From positions 626,471,914 to 626,535,913 of the forward strand of contig NC_056743.1 in the NCBI RefSeq assembly GCF_019279795.1: DNA of 64,000 nucleotides. Direction: 5' to 3'. The translations under genes were made by a program, and so were the position numbers. Position 1 is the stretch's first letter. Each line of letters begins with the position of its first letter. Of the stretch, positions 11,226 through 22,452 are shown one piece after another. The notes beneath the pieces were generated by a model. That model ran no database searches. It was not told the origin of the DNA and worked only from the letters and a program-made list of their open reading frames with translations. This stretch comes from Protopterus annectens. Lineage: Eukaryota > Chordata > Ceratodontiformes > Protopteridae.

Positions 11226-12829
11226 GGGAAAAGCAAGGCTGCAAGGTTTAAGGTTTGCAGCTGTGGATGCAAAATCTGTCCCTCCTGCTGAGACAGCAGG
11301 GAAGGTGTCTGATGTAGGTGCCAGGGTGGCACTGCTGTCAGACTGCTTAAGAGTGGGTACCAGTGCTGGTGTGGCCAGTCTGGTGTAATAAGACTGCCCC
11401 TGACCTGTCCTGTTTGATCTTGAGTAGTACTGTTGAGAGGAGGGGCAGAGGAGGAAAGACATAAATTGAGAGGTTTTCCCATGTAAAGGAAAGGACGTCC
11501 ACCTTCCAGGCTTTGCTGTGAGGGTTCCTGATGCAAAATTTGTTCAATTGGTTGTTTTGGAGGGAGGCAAAAAGGTCCACCCCCGGTGTTCCCACCTCTG
11601 GTTTAGAAGTTAGAATGAGTTAGGCTCCATTTTCCACTTGTGAGGGTCCAGTAGACTACTGCTTAAGTCGTATGCCAGTGACTTTTGCTTGCCTGGCAAG
11701 AATTGAGCTTGTAGATGCACTTGGATGCTCAAGGCTGTGTTCCACAGAGCCATGGCTAACCTGCAGAGTGAGTAAGAATGAGTCCCGCCCTGCTTGTTTA
11801 TGTACTACATAACTGTGGTGTTGTCTATCTTTATCAGGAGCTGTACTGGAAGGATGAGGTATTTGAAGACTGTCAGAGCATTCTGTACAGCGAGTATCTC
11901 TTTTTGATGGATGTGCAGGGGAATTTGTTCTGGGCTCCATTTGCCTTGAATGCATTTGCCTGCCATGTGAGCCCCCCATGCATAGTCTGATGAGTCTGTT
12001 GTCAGGGTTTGGGCGGTGACGGGGTGAGTGAAAGGAAGTCCCTTCTTGTGGTTGCATGCTTCTGCCCATCAAAGGAAGTCTGCCCTTAGACAAAGTATGA
12101 TGGGAATCACTGTTTCCAGGTCCTGAGAATGTTGACACCAGAGACTTAAGTACCAGTGAAGTTTCCTCACATGCAGTCTTGCATATGGAATTAGTAGAAT
12201 GCATGAGGCCATGAACCCTAGAGCTTGCAGTAGTTTCCTTGCAATAGCTGGGTTTTGTTGGCCATTAGTTAGAAATAGTCTGTCAAATGGACCTGCTTTT
12301 CTGGAGTGAGGAATGCCACCTGGGAAGTTGTGTTCAAGCTTGCTCCCAGGAATACAATTTGTTGGCTGGGCACCAGTTGTGATTTCTTTTGTTGATGGTG
12401 TATCCCAGTGAAATTAGAAGTAGCTTTACAAATGCCAGGTGCTGAAGTAGCAATTCCTGACTGTCCGCCTGAATCAAGCAGTCGTCCAAGTATGGGCAGA
12501 TTTGAATATTTCTCTGCCTGCAGTATACAATGGCTGGAGCCAGGCATTTTTACTCTGGGTGCAGTAGGTAAGCCAAAGGGAAGTGCACAGAGCCTGCCTT
12601 GAAATGCAGATATCTCCTGCAAGACTCCCTTATGGGGATGTGCAGATATAAGCTTCTTTTAAGTCTAGGGTGACTAACCAGGCATTCTTGGCTAGCATAG
12701 GAAGAAGCTGTTGCAGTGTAAGCATTTTGAATTTTGGGACCACCAGAAAGGTGATGAGGAACTGACAGCTCCAGAATAGGGCACCAAGAGCTATCTTTTC
12801 TGGGCACCAGGAACAGTCGGGAGTAGAAA
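11222..12829 (-). pseudogene. A3 RT-RNase H, 3' part
   Basis: From the left it holds the Dam-like tail (DLFASLQN, 11580), RNase H in shifted frames (11656-12204), the RT thumb and the RT palm with an intact YLDD box at 12481-12492. The palm and the segment up to FYSR are in two further frames (12269-12622, 12550-12829). A4 interrupts it at 12829, within the codons of GFYSR. The N-terminus resumes at 32482. Confidence 0.85.
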
Positions 12830-13041
12830 AGTACAGCTGTGTACACTTACCATAAATGCAGATGTTAGTGTATTCACTATTGCAGTCGTTACATTTGGGT
12901 AATTTGCTGGCATGTTGCCCTCAGTCGGCTTGAATTCCAAAGTCTTGGGTCCTGCGTCGGTTGCTGTCTCCTCTTCCATGACGTCAGGTCGTCAGGGGTA
13001 TAAAACATGCAGCCGACGCCATTTTCTTTAGTTTTTCTTGC
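12830..13041 (+). repeat. A4 3' ITR
   Basis: Inverted partner of 32298-32481, with a 26-base outer extension absent from the 5' ITR. The inner boundary is TTTTTCTTGCC. Confidence 0.88.
12979..13005 (+). promoter_or_regulatory. A4 3' ITR CRE + TATA box
   Basis: TGACGTCA at 12979-12986 and TATAAAA at 12999-13005, facing into the element and antisense to YR. Confidence 0.62.
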
Positions 13042-13084
13042 CCCCGATGTCAGGTGCCCCCAAAAAGGTAGCAAAAATATATTT

Positions 13085-13204
<120 letters not shown>

Positions 13205-13327
13205 CATCAATATAAACGTTACCTTCATCTACAAGCAAATACACCACATCGGTTGTAGAAGATAGAGCAGGAAAGATAAACTCCAGAATGACAGGAGGAT
13301 GGCGGGAGGGTAACCTGGATTGCAACC

Positions 13328-13429
13328 GTGAATACACTCTAACATCTACATTTAGGGTAAGTGTACACAACTGTACTATATTCTTCATGTTTCACTGTTG
13401 CAGTCATTACATTTGGGTAGAATCCCAAA
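13328..13429 (+). repeat. A4 internal complementary region
   Basis: Complement of joined 3' and 5' termini, with the junction after CTGTACT at 13377. Confidence 0.88.
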
Positions 13430-13444
13430 GCTATGGTTGGGAGG

Positions 13445-14497
13445 CTGGAGCTAAACAGCATTAGGAGCTGCTATAAAGCCCTGCAGAACTGCAGTGGCAA
13501 AGCCTGCCCTGGATTTAGAGTAGAGTAGAGAGGCAAATGATCATGCTTTGTAAAGGTGTGAACAGAACTCCAAGTAGCAGCCCCTAGAATGTCTTTGGTT
13601 GGTACTCCCCTGAGAAAGGCTGCTGAAGTAGCTGCAGCTCTGGTGGAATGAGACCTAATGCCCTTGGGCACAGGTTTACCATGGTGTAAGTAGCAGAAAC
13701 GGATGCAGTAGTTTATCCACTTTGAAATAGCCTTGCCTTCTGATCCTGCAGCATGTCACTAGTAATTGCTCAGTTTTTCTTAGAGCTTTAGTCCTGCTCA
13801 AGTAGAATCTTGGCTGTCCGTGTACGTCCAAGGAATGCAGAATTCTCTCCCCCTTGTTCTGCAGATTTGCATAAAAAGGTTGGCAGATGAATTGTTTGGT
13901 TAAGAGCCACACTGGAAACCACCTTAGGCATAAAAGTAGGATTTGTCCTCAGAGATACCCTGTCTGGGTAAAATATGATGAAAGGCTCTACAGCCATGAG
14001 GGCCTGTAGCTCTGAAACTCTTTGTGCTGAAGCAATTGCTAGTAGCAGAGCTGTTTTGCATGATAAGAACTTTATATCAGCGGTAGCAGGTGGTTCAAAT
14101 GGAGGCAGGGTGAGCTTTTCCAACACATAATTGAAGTCCCATGCAGAGGCAATGGTGATCTTCTAGGAGGCCTTAAATTTTTGGCTCCTCTAAGATACTG
14201 TTTTAGTAAAGGATGAGAAAAGATTGATGGCTCTGTATTGTAATGAACCAAAATGGCGGAGGCATGGATTTTAATTGATGAGAAAGATAGGCCTTTGTCA
14301 AGCATCTCAGTTAAGTATTGCAATATCTGAGGAATATTTGGTTCTGCTGTATCAGTCCCTTGTGCTATATTCCAAGCACAGAATCTCTTCCATTTGTCAG
14401 CATAAGATTTTGTAGTACTAGGCCTTCTGGCTTCCAAACTGACATCCATCACAGCTTTACTGAGAGGTGTTGTTTGTATGACTACATGATCAGCCAT
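13445..14497 (-). pseudogene. A4 tyrosine recombinase
   Basis: The start ATG is at 14497 (MADHV...). The LEARRPSTTKSYADKW segment lies near 14430, the SAQRVSEL block near 14020 (Ala-Gln-Arg in place of Ala-Arg-Arg), HSTRAA near 13650 and KHDH in place of KHYH near 13545, so the nucleophile tyrosine is replaced by Asp. Frame breaks near 14130, 13800 and 13672 add to the damage. A duplicated GTAGA motif sits near 13520. Confidence 0.83.
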
Positions 14498-16085
14498 GCT
14501 GCCAAGTTCAGAGTCTGTAGTTGATTGTGCAGGATCTGATTGTTTTGCTGGGACAGTAGTTGTGGTCTTTCAGGCAAGGTCCAAGCTGGGTATTGAGACA
14601 AGTTCCTTAGGACTGGGTACCAGTATTGGCGGGGCCAGTCCGGGGCAATTAGTATCATCTTTGGTTTCTCTTGTCTTTTAGGAGGACCTTGGGGAGAAGA
14701 GGCAGAGGAGGAAAGCCATAAACTGATAGGTTTTTCCAACTGAAGGATGGGGCGTCCACTTTCCATGCTCGTCTGTGATAAGTCCTTGTGCAGAATCTTT
14801 TCAATTGATAATTTTGAGGAGAGGCAAATAGATCTATGTCTGGGCTCCCCCATTTCTCTGTTATCATGCTGAAGACTTGTGGATTTAGTTTACACTCGTG
14901 AGGATCCATAAGGTTTCTGCTTAAATTGCCAGAGTGTTTTGTTTTCCTGGCAGGAATTGAGCTTGAAGATGTATTTGGCAGGTCAAAGCTGTGTCCCACA
15001 GTGCCATGGCTAATCTGCAAAGGGGGTATGAGTGTGTGCCCCCTTGTTTGTTTATATACCACATGACTGTGTTGTTGTTCGTCTTTATCAGTAGTTGTCC
15101 TGGATGAAGCAAGTCCTTGAAGGCTGTTAGGGCATTTTGAACAGCTAGCATCTCTTTTTGGTTGATATGTAGATGCATTTGTTTTGGTGTCCATATGCCC
15201 CGAATGCATCTTCCTGCCATGTGAGCCCCCCAGGCATAATCTGATGTGTCTGTTAAGGTTTGTCTGGCAGGGAGAAGAGTGAATGGCCGTCCTATGTTTT
15301 GGTGACATGCCTTTGCCCACCATAGAAACTCCTGTTGCAGATAGGGAATGAGAGGATTCATTGTTTCCAGACTGTGAGAATGTTGACTCCAAAAAACTTT
15401 TTAGGTACCGCTGAAGTTTCCTCATATGCAGTCTTGCATATGAAACCAGTAGTATGCAGGATGCCATGAAGCCCAGAGCCTGCAGAATTTGCCTGGCAGA
15501 AGACTGGGTTTTTGTTGCCATCAGTTTGAAGTAGTCAGTTGCCTTTGCTTGTCTGGCGTGAGGTAAGCCATCTGGGCCAGTTGTATTCAAGCTTGCACCC
15601 AGGAATGTTATCTTTTGAGAGGGTGCCAGTTGTGATTTCTTTTCATTTATTGTGTACCCTAGGCATGTTAGAAGCCTTTTCACAAACGGCAGGTGTCGAA
15701 GAAGAGTGTCCTTGGTTCTCTGCTTGAATGAAACAGTCGTCCAAGTAAGGATATTTTGTATACTTCTTTGTCTGCAAAATGCAATTACTGGTGCCAGGCA
15801 CTTTGTAAAGACCCTGGGCACAGTAGATAAGCCAAAGGGCAGTGCAGAGAATTGGTAATGCATTAAGCCAGCCTTGAATCTGAGGTATCTTCTGCACGAT
15901 TGTCTTATTGGGACATGCAGGTATGCCTCTTTTAGGTCTAAAGTCGCCAGCCAAGCATTCTTGCCCAGCACGGGCAGAAGCTGCTGCAAAGTCAGCATTT
16001 TGAATTTTAGAATGTCCAGGTATGTGTTCAAAATCGATAAATCCGGTATTGGCCGCCGGGCCTTGTCCTTTCTGGGTACCAAGAA
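14482..16085 (-). pseudogene. A4 RT-RNase H, 3' part
   Basis: RT blocks DLKEAYLHVPIRQ (about 15910), ALPFGLSTVPRVFTK (about 15820) and an intact YLDD at 15736-15747 are present, the last in a different frame from the palm. RNase H is readable at 14921-15361 (SDYAWGAHMAGR, MWYINKQGG). The Dam-like tail is at 14600-14870. A small deletion joins the RH end to LSRNLMDPH near 14930. A5 interrupts at 16085, within the codons of SRLF; 30081-30330 continues the N-terminus. Confidence 0.86.
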
Positions 16086-16303
16086 AGTACAGTTGTGTAC
16101 ACTTACCATAAATGTAGAGGTTAGAGTGTGCTCACTGTTGCAATCATTACATTTGGGTAATCCTGCTGGCAGGTTGCCCTCAGTCGGCCTGAATTCCAAA
16201 GTCCTGGGTCCTGCACCGGCTGCCGTAGCCCCTTCCCTGACGTCAGGTCGTCCAGGGGTATAAAAGAAGCAGCAGATGCCATTTTCTTTAGTTTTTCTTG
16301 CCC
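16086..16303 (+). repeat. A5 3' ITR
   Basis: Inverted partner of 29897-30080. Read from the minus strand, its translation is open and in frame with A4's RT, which creates a misleading long chimeric frame. Confidence 0.88.
16238..16265 (+). promoter_or_regulatory. A5 3' ITR CRE + TATA box
   Basis: TGACGTCA 16238-16245 and TATAAAA 16259-16265, directed into the element. Confidence 0.62.
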
Positions 16304-16460
16304 CAGATGTCAGGTGCCCCCTAAAAGGGTAGCCAAAATTTATACATGTATAAAAATACATGCACCAATATAAACTTTACTTTCATCTACAAGCAAATAC
16401 ACCACATAGGTTCCATCAGAAGAAAGGGGGATGGCGGGTGGGTAACCTGGACTGCAACAG

Positions 16461-16551
16461 TGAATACACTCGAACATCTACATTTATGGTAAGTGTACAC
16501 AACTGTATTATGTTCTTCGTGTTTCACTGTTGCAGTCATTACATTTGGGTA
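16461..16551 (+). repeat. A5 internal complementary region
   Basis: Complement of A5's joined ends, with the junction near 16509. Confidence 0.87.
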
Positions 16552-16576
16552 GAGTCCCAAAGCTATGGTTGGGAGG

Positions 16577-17418
16577 CTGGAGCTAAACAGCATTAGGAGC
16601 GGCTATGAGGCCCTGCAGAACTGCAGTGGCAAAGCCTGCCTTAGATTTAGAGTAGAGGGGCAGATGATAGTGCTTTGTAAAGGTGTGCACTGAACTCCAA
16701 GTAGCAGCCTCTAAAATGTCCTTGGTTGGTACTCCCCTGAGAAAGGCTGAAGTGGCTTCAGCTCTGGCTGAATGTGGCCTAATGTCCTTAGGCACTGGCT
16801 TGCCATGGTGTAAGTGGCAGAAACGAATGCAGTGGCCTATTCACTTTGAACTAGTCTGCTTGGAGATGGCCTTTCCTTGTGATCCTGCAGCATGTCACTA
16901 GTAATTGCTCTATTTTTCTGAAAACTTTGGTTCTGTCCAGTAGAATCTAAGCTGTGTATGTCCAAAGAATGCAAATCCCCCCCCCCCCCCCCCCGTTCTG
17001 TGGATTTGGATAAAAAGTTGGCAGATGAATAGTTAGGTTAAGGGCCACACTGGACACTGCCTTAGGCATAAATGTTGGATTTGTCCTCAGAGAGACCCTG
17101 TCTGGATAAAAAATAATAAAAGGTTCCACAGCCATGAGTGCCTGTAGCTCTGAAACTCATCTCGCAGAAGTTATTGCTAGGAGCAGAGCTGTTTTCCAAG
17201 ATAAAAACTTTATATCAGCAGTAGCAGCTGGCTCAAAAGGAGGCACAGTGAGTTTTTCCAAGACATAGCTGAGGTCCCATGCAAGCATTGGTGATCTCCG
17301 TGGAGGTCTTAAATGTTTGGCTCCTCGGAGGTACTGCTTTAATAAGGGATGAGAAAAGATTGGTGACTCTGTATTGTAATGAGCCAAAATGAGGCATGAA
17401 TTTCAATAGATGAAAAAG
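16577..17418 (-). pseudogene. A5 tyrosine recombinase, C-terminal part
   Basis: Starts inside the core-binding domain (HYNTESPIFSHPLLKQ, about 17370) because of the internal deletion. ITSAR is present near 17160 but is followed by a stop-containing frame. The His-box reads HSAR (about 16765, His and Arg kept), and ATWSS and KHYH (about 16690) are intact. A C19 run at 16976-16994 replaces part of the linker and shifts the frame. Confidence 0.84.
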
Positions 17419-17767
17419 GGGGAAGAGAGTATTCCTGATCAGAAGAGGAATCGGAAGAAACAGAAACCTGATCTGAAGATTCATAGTCAGTCTCTTGCCT
17501 AGGCCTCTTATCAGGAGGTGGATGTTAACCCCTGATCAAGGTAATCAAGTCCTTCGGCCACTTTGAGCATCTGTTTTTTGGGCATAGAGGCCTGCCCTCG
17601 TGGCTCTTGAGTTTGTTTCTTTGCTTTAGAAGGTGCATTAGTCTTTGCCTTTGAAGCTAAAGTTGGTTTAATGTAAAGATGTTTAGGTCTGAATACACCC
17701 TCAGAAGCTGGTGCCTGCTCAGCAGCTCTAGACCCATCTGAAGGAATAGTATCCAAGGCTCCAATAC
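17419..17767 (-). pseudogene. A5 gag, middle piece up to B1
   Basis: Encodes the acidic Ser-rich segment, the PDKRPRQ block, the PKKQMLK block and the GVFRPKHLYIK block of family A Gag (17511-17756). It joins directly to YR sequence at 17418 by deletion and is interrupted by B1 at 17767. The gag N-terminus is at 29348-29763. Confidence 0.85.
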
Positions 17768-17955
17768 TAAGAAGTTATGTACTCACCATAACGTTCCATC
17801 TGAGTAGGTAAACTTCATTTGCCAGCAACCTATGGGTTATCGGATCCATACTGGATCCGAGCCGGCAGTTTCCAACAGCTGAGATCCGAGCTCCAAGCTC
17901 CTCCCCCTACCCATAATCCCCTGCCATCCCTCCCTGACCTCAGATAGAGTTTGCC
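17768..17955 (+). repeat. B1 3' (left) ITR
   Basis: Inverted partner of 29190-29347 with a 30-base outer extension. It contains two GGATCC sites 11 bp apart (17842 and 17853). No TATA box is evident, unlike family A. Confidence 0.85.
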
Positions 17956-18078
17956 TAAAGCAACACATGCAATATCAGAGAAGAGGATCACCTCTATAGA
18001 CTAACCTGGATACAATCCGTCATGACACAGGAAAACCATGAACATCCAAGTAGGTCAGGGGGATGGAAGGAGGGACGG

Positions 18079-18180
18079 TTGCTGACAAATGAAGTTTACC
18101 TACTCAGATGGAACGTTATGGTGAGTACATAACTTCTTAATCTGAAATAGTTAACTTCATTTGTGCATCAACCTATGGGA
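18079..18180 (+). repeat. B1 internal complementary region
   Basis: The left part is the reverse complement of the left terminus, up to 18139. The right part repeats the outer end of the right ITR. The junction 18139/18140 fixes B1's ends to the base. Confidence 0.9.
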
Positions 18181-18212
18181 CAGAGTCCCCAGCTACCTGA
18201 ATCTTGGGAGGT

Positions 18213-19250
18213 CCTCATGGAAGGATGTTCCGGAGCACTGCGGAGCCAAAGGATGCTCTCCCTCTGGAGACAAAATCCAACTTATAGTGGTTTATAAAGG
18301 TATGAGATGAAGCCCACGTGGCTGCTGAGCAAATGTCATCCAAAGATACTCTAGAATGAAAAGCAACGGAGGTAGAAATAGACAGAGTAGAATGGGCATG
18401 GACTCCCTGAGGTGCAGACCGGCCAGAACTCTCATAAGCCAGAAGAATACACTGGGAAATCCACCTGGACAATGTGAATTTCGAAACAGGTTTCCCCAGA
18501 CTAGGTTTAGCAAAGGATACAAACAGCTGGTCCGATTCCCTATGACCAGCTGTCCTGTGTAAATAGAATCGTAGTTGTCTGTGTACATCTAAGGAATGCA
18601 ACTTGTACTCACCCTTATTCTGATAATTGGGAAAGAAGACTGGTAAATTAATAGACTGGTTGATGTCAGATTCGGACGCAATTTTGGGCAGAAAGGAGGG
18701 ACTGGTCCTGAGGGATACTCTATCTTTGTGGAAAGTCAAGTACGGTGGCTTGGCGCAAAGGGCTTGAAGTTCCAAAACCCTTCTTGCCGAAGTAATGACA
18801 ACAAGAAAAGCAGTTTTCCAGGATAAGAATTTGAGATCCACCGAAGCTGCAGGCTCAAAGGGAGAAGTTGTTAAAGCCTGGAGTACCAGCGCTAAATCCC
18901 AAGGAGGGACTACATCCTTCACCGGGGGTCTTAGTAAGAAGGTGCCTTTTAAGGCCTTACACAAATCTGGATGAGGTCAAAGGACCCAGATCACATCCAA
19001 CATGGTAATGAGAGACAGCTGCCAATTGTACTTTGACTGTGGAGGAGCTAGCACCTTGGTCAAATAACCCTGATAGAAAGTCCAATACTGCTGGCAACGG
19101 AGCTGTAAAGGGGTCTAAGTTCTGATGCTCCACCCAGATAGAAAAATGTTTCCATTTGCTATTATAAACCCTTCTAGTAGACGGCTTGTGAGCAGCTACT
19201 AGGATGGCTTTGACCGGGGAAGAGATACCAGGAGTCCTAGCTAACAGTGG
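18213..19250 (-). pseudogene. B1 tyrosine recombinase
   Basis: The N-terminal core-binding part (KPSTRRVYNSKWKHF, about 19170) is in the frame of 18957-19778. The catalytic part (18215-18964, 249 codons) is uninterrupted: ITSARRVLEL (about 18790), INLPVFFPN, then HSTL at about 18385 where family A has HSTR, so the second catalytic Arg is replaced by Leu. ATWASSHTF and NHYKL with the nucleophile Tyr follow. A single frame break near 18960 separates the halves. The start codon is unclear because the frame overlaps the RH tail. Confidence 0.86.
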
Positions 19251-20866
19251 AACTGGATCAACCAAGTCGTGAGCTTGAGGTTGTTCAGGTTTGGGGCCGG
19301 CAGGCCCAATGGGTGAGAGATCAGATCCGGAATGGGATCTAGAATCCAGGGAGGATTCACCAGATGAGACCATAGATATGGGAACCAAGCCTGATGAGGC
19401 CAGAATGGGGCAATGAGGATTATTCTGCTCCCCAACCGTCTGGCTTTCTGCAGAAACTTCAGCATCAGAGGAAGGAGGGTAAGCATAAAGTAGACCGGGT
19501 GGCCAAACATGCACCAGAGCGTCTCTTGGAGATTCCCCGGGTGGGGGGATTAGAGCAAAGTAGTCATTGCACTTTGTGTTTGAGGGAGAGGCAAAAAGAT
19601 CGCAACGAGGTTGACCCCATTTGGAGAAAATCTGCTTCGCTACTTTGAGATTCAGAGACCACTCGTACGGCGAGAGGATGGTGAGACTTAATCTGTCCGC
19701 TAGGATGTTGGACCGTCCCGGAATGTGCGTCGCTATGAGAAAACAGTTGGTGGAAATCGCCCATTCCCACACTCTCATGGCCTCTCAACAAAGTGGATAG
19801 GACCTGGTTCCCCCTTGTTTGTTGATATACCAGACGACCGACATGTTGTCCGTCTGGATTGCAATTGTCCCGACGGGAAGAAGGCTCTGAAGTGCTTGCA
19901 ACGCTAACAGCACCACCCTCATTCTCTAGCACATTGATATGCAGTGAGGTCTCCACATGGTTTCACGTGCCTTGGACGGTCCTGCCCAAACAATGCCCCC
20001 CCCCTCCCGAGGCGAGAGGCGTCCGTGGTCACCATGGCTAAGGGAGGGGACATAGAAAAGGGGCGCCCCTTCTGGAGGTCTGGAGACTGGAGCCACCACA
20101 AGAGGGCTCTCCTGCAAACCCTGCTGAGAGGAACAGGATGGCTCAGGGGGTAATGTAAGAAGGACCATTGGACTTGGAGGGTCCATTGCAGGATTCTCAT
20201 ACTTAGGCGCGCCATGGGCAAAAGGTTGATGGTTGCCGCCATCAAGCCTAAGGCCCTCAGGACCAATTCCGCCGGAGGGACTGGGCAATGAAGAATGGCC
20301 TGCACATGAAGTTTTAGAGATTGCAGCCGGTCCGGAGTCAAGAAGGCTATAAGCTGATTTGTGTTCAACCTGGCTCCGATGAAATCTATGACCAGAGTCG
20401 GAAGAAGGGAAGATTTTCCAACACTGATCGTGATCCCCAGCCGGGGAGCTAGGTGAAGAAAATAATTCCTGGCCGTGCAGAGTAGATGCCTTGTGGGGGC
20501 GGTCAGGAGCCAGTCATCCAGGTATGGAAAGACCTGAATTCCCTTGAGTCTCAGGTGGGCCGCTATCACAGTTAACACCTTGGTGAACACCCTGGGGGCT
20601 GTGGTGAGACCAAAGGGGAGGACCCTGAATTGGTAATGGCTGGCTCCTAGCCTGAAGCTGAGAAACCTCCTGGACTGTCTGTTCATCAAGATGTGGTAGT
20701 ACGCGTCCTTGAGGTCTATGGAGCACATCCAGTCGTTCTCCTGCAAGAGGGGGAGAATGGATTGAAGGGTAACCATCCAGAACTTTTCTTTGGTTACCAC
20801 CAGGTTAAAGAGAGAAAGGTCGAGGATTGGTCTTAAGTCTCCAGTCTTTTATGGCACCAAGAAGAA
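19241..20866 (-). pseudogene. B1 RT-RNase H, 3' part
   Basis: A 293-codon open stretch (19919-20800) carries SIDLKDAYYHI, RVLPFGLTTAPRVFTKV, an intact YLDD at 20512-20523, the thumb, and the start of RNase H (TTDAS near 20025). RNase H continues in other frames (19564-19956, then MRVWEWAISTNCF at 19778). The Dam-like tail (YPPSSD/PLMLKFLQ, APFWPHQ) lies at 19241-19510. It is among the least damaged polymerases here, broken by A6 at 20866. Confidence 0.87.
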
Positions 20867-21080
20867 AGTACAGTTTTGTACCTACCATAAATGTAGATGT
20901 TCGAGTGTGCATACAGCTGCAGTCATCACACTTGGGTTACCCTGCCATCAGGCGGGTCCTCGGTTGGCCGAATTCCAAAGTCTAGGTCCGGCGTTGGTTG
21001 TCGTCACTTCTTCCCTGACGTCAGTGTGGCAGGGGTATAAAAGAGGCAGCAGACGTCATTTTCTTCAGTTTTTCTTGCCC
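20867..21080 (+). repeat. A6 3' ITR
   Basis: Inverted partner of 26242-26426. The inner boundary is CAGTTTTTCTTGCC. Confidence 0.9.
21016..21042 (+). promoter_or_regulatory. A6 3' ITR CRE + TATA box
   Basis: TGACGTCA at 21016-21023, TATAAAA at 21036-21042. Both are intact in this well-preserved copy. Confidence 0.65.
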
Positions 21081-21263
21081 CAGATGTCAGGTGTCCCCAG
21101 AAAGGAAGGCAAAACATGATGTCATGCAAACATACATAAGTAGATAAATCAAAACAGTAGTTGCAAGCAAATACACCATAAAGGAATACCCCATATAGGT
21201 TGTATGTTAAAGGTGTTTGTCATAAGTCCTGTCCTAAGAGGAGATGGAGGGAGGGTAACCTGG

Positions 21264-21361
21264 ACTGCAGCTGTATGCGCACTCGAACATCTACATTTAT
21301 GGTAGGTACAAAACTGTACTATGTTCATCGTGCATACAGCTGCAGTCATCACACTTGGGTA
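21264..21361 (+). repeat. A6 internal complementary region
   Basis: Joined-end complement with the junction at 21320/21321. It matches A6's own diverged termini, not those of ordinary A copies. Confidence 0.92.
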
Positions 21362-21392
21362 GAATCCCAAAGCTAAGTAAGGGTGGTTGGTA

Positions 21393-22452
21393 CTAAGTGG
21401 AATTAGGAGGGGCTAGAATGCCCTGCAGGACTGCTGTGGCAAAGCCCGCTCTAGATTTTGAGTATAGTGGAAGGTGATAGTGTTTGGAGAAAGTGTGCAC
21501 TGAACTCCAAGTAGCTGCTTCCAAAATGTCCTTGGTAGGGACCCCCCCCCTGAGGAAAGCTGCTGAGGTAGCTGTAGCCCTGGTGGAGTGGGATTTGATG
21601 TATACAGGCATTGATTTTCCATGAAATGAATAACAAAAGCGTATGCAGTGGGCTATCCATTTTGAAATGGTCTGTTTGGAAATGGCCTTTCCTTGAGCAC
21701 CTGTAGCATAGGACACAAAGAGCTGCTCAGATTTTCTGAATGACTTTGTTCTGTCCAAGTAATAACGAAGTTGCCTGTGAATGTCCAAGGAATGTAGTAG
21801 CCTCTCTCCTTTGTTCTGTGGATTTGGATAAAAGGTAGGTAAATGAATAGACTGATTCAAAGCCACACTGGATACTACCTTTGGCATGAAGGTAGGGTTG
21901 GGTTCGTAAGGAAACCCTGTCCTGATGGAAAATGATGAATGGTTGCACAGCCATGAGGGCCTGTAGCTCCGAAACCCTGCGTGCTGAGGTAATAGCCAGA
22001 AGGAAGGCTGTTTTCCATGACAAATATTGTAGCTCTGCTGAAGAAGTCTGCTCAAAAGGAGGCAGTGTCAGCTTCTCCAGTACGAAGTTGAGGTCCCAAG
22101 CTGGAGCTGGTGGTTTCCGTGGGGGTTTTATATTTTTTGCCCCTCTGAGTAACTGCCTTAATAGAGGATGTGAGAATAAAGGAGGATCCGTATTGTATTG
22201 TGCTGAAATGGCTGAAGCGTGGATCTTGATGGAAGAGAAGGAGAGGCCACTGTTTAACATCTCAGTTAGGTACTGTAAAATCTGAGGTATATTTATTACC
22301 CAAGGATTCTGACCCTTTGCTTGATTCCAGGAACAAAATCGTTTCCATTTGGCGGAGTAGGTTTTTCTAGTAGAGGATCTCCTGGCCTCCAAGATGACAT
22401 CCTGTACCTCCTTGGAGAGGAGAGTTTGCTGGTAAACTAAGGTATTCTCCAT
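21393..22452 (-). pseudogene. A6 tyrosine recombinase
   Basis: The ATG at 22450-22452 (MENTL...) opens a frame that stays open upstream to 22854, overlapping the RH tail. Core-binding ILEARRSSTRKTYSAKW is near 22375; SARRVSEL (about 21975) holds the first Arg. A one-base shift near 21895 moves to the second frame (21393-22055), with HSTRATATS (about 21590), one extra Gly codon in a C9 run at 21542-21550, ATWSS and KHYH (about 21475). All catalytic residues are present, so a single frameshift is the main lesion. Confidence 0.9.

Noticed and set aside
14655-16361. 568-codon open frame, the longest in the window
   Set aside because: It is a chimera: its first ~95 codons are the antisense translation of A5's 3' ITR and only then does it enter A4's RT, where it later leaves the RNase H frame. 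It is not a real gene.
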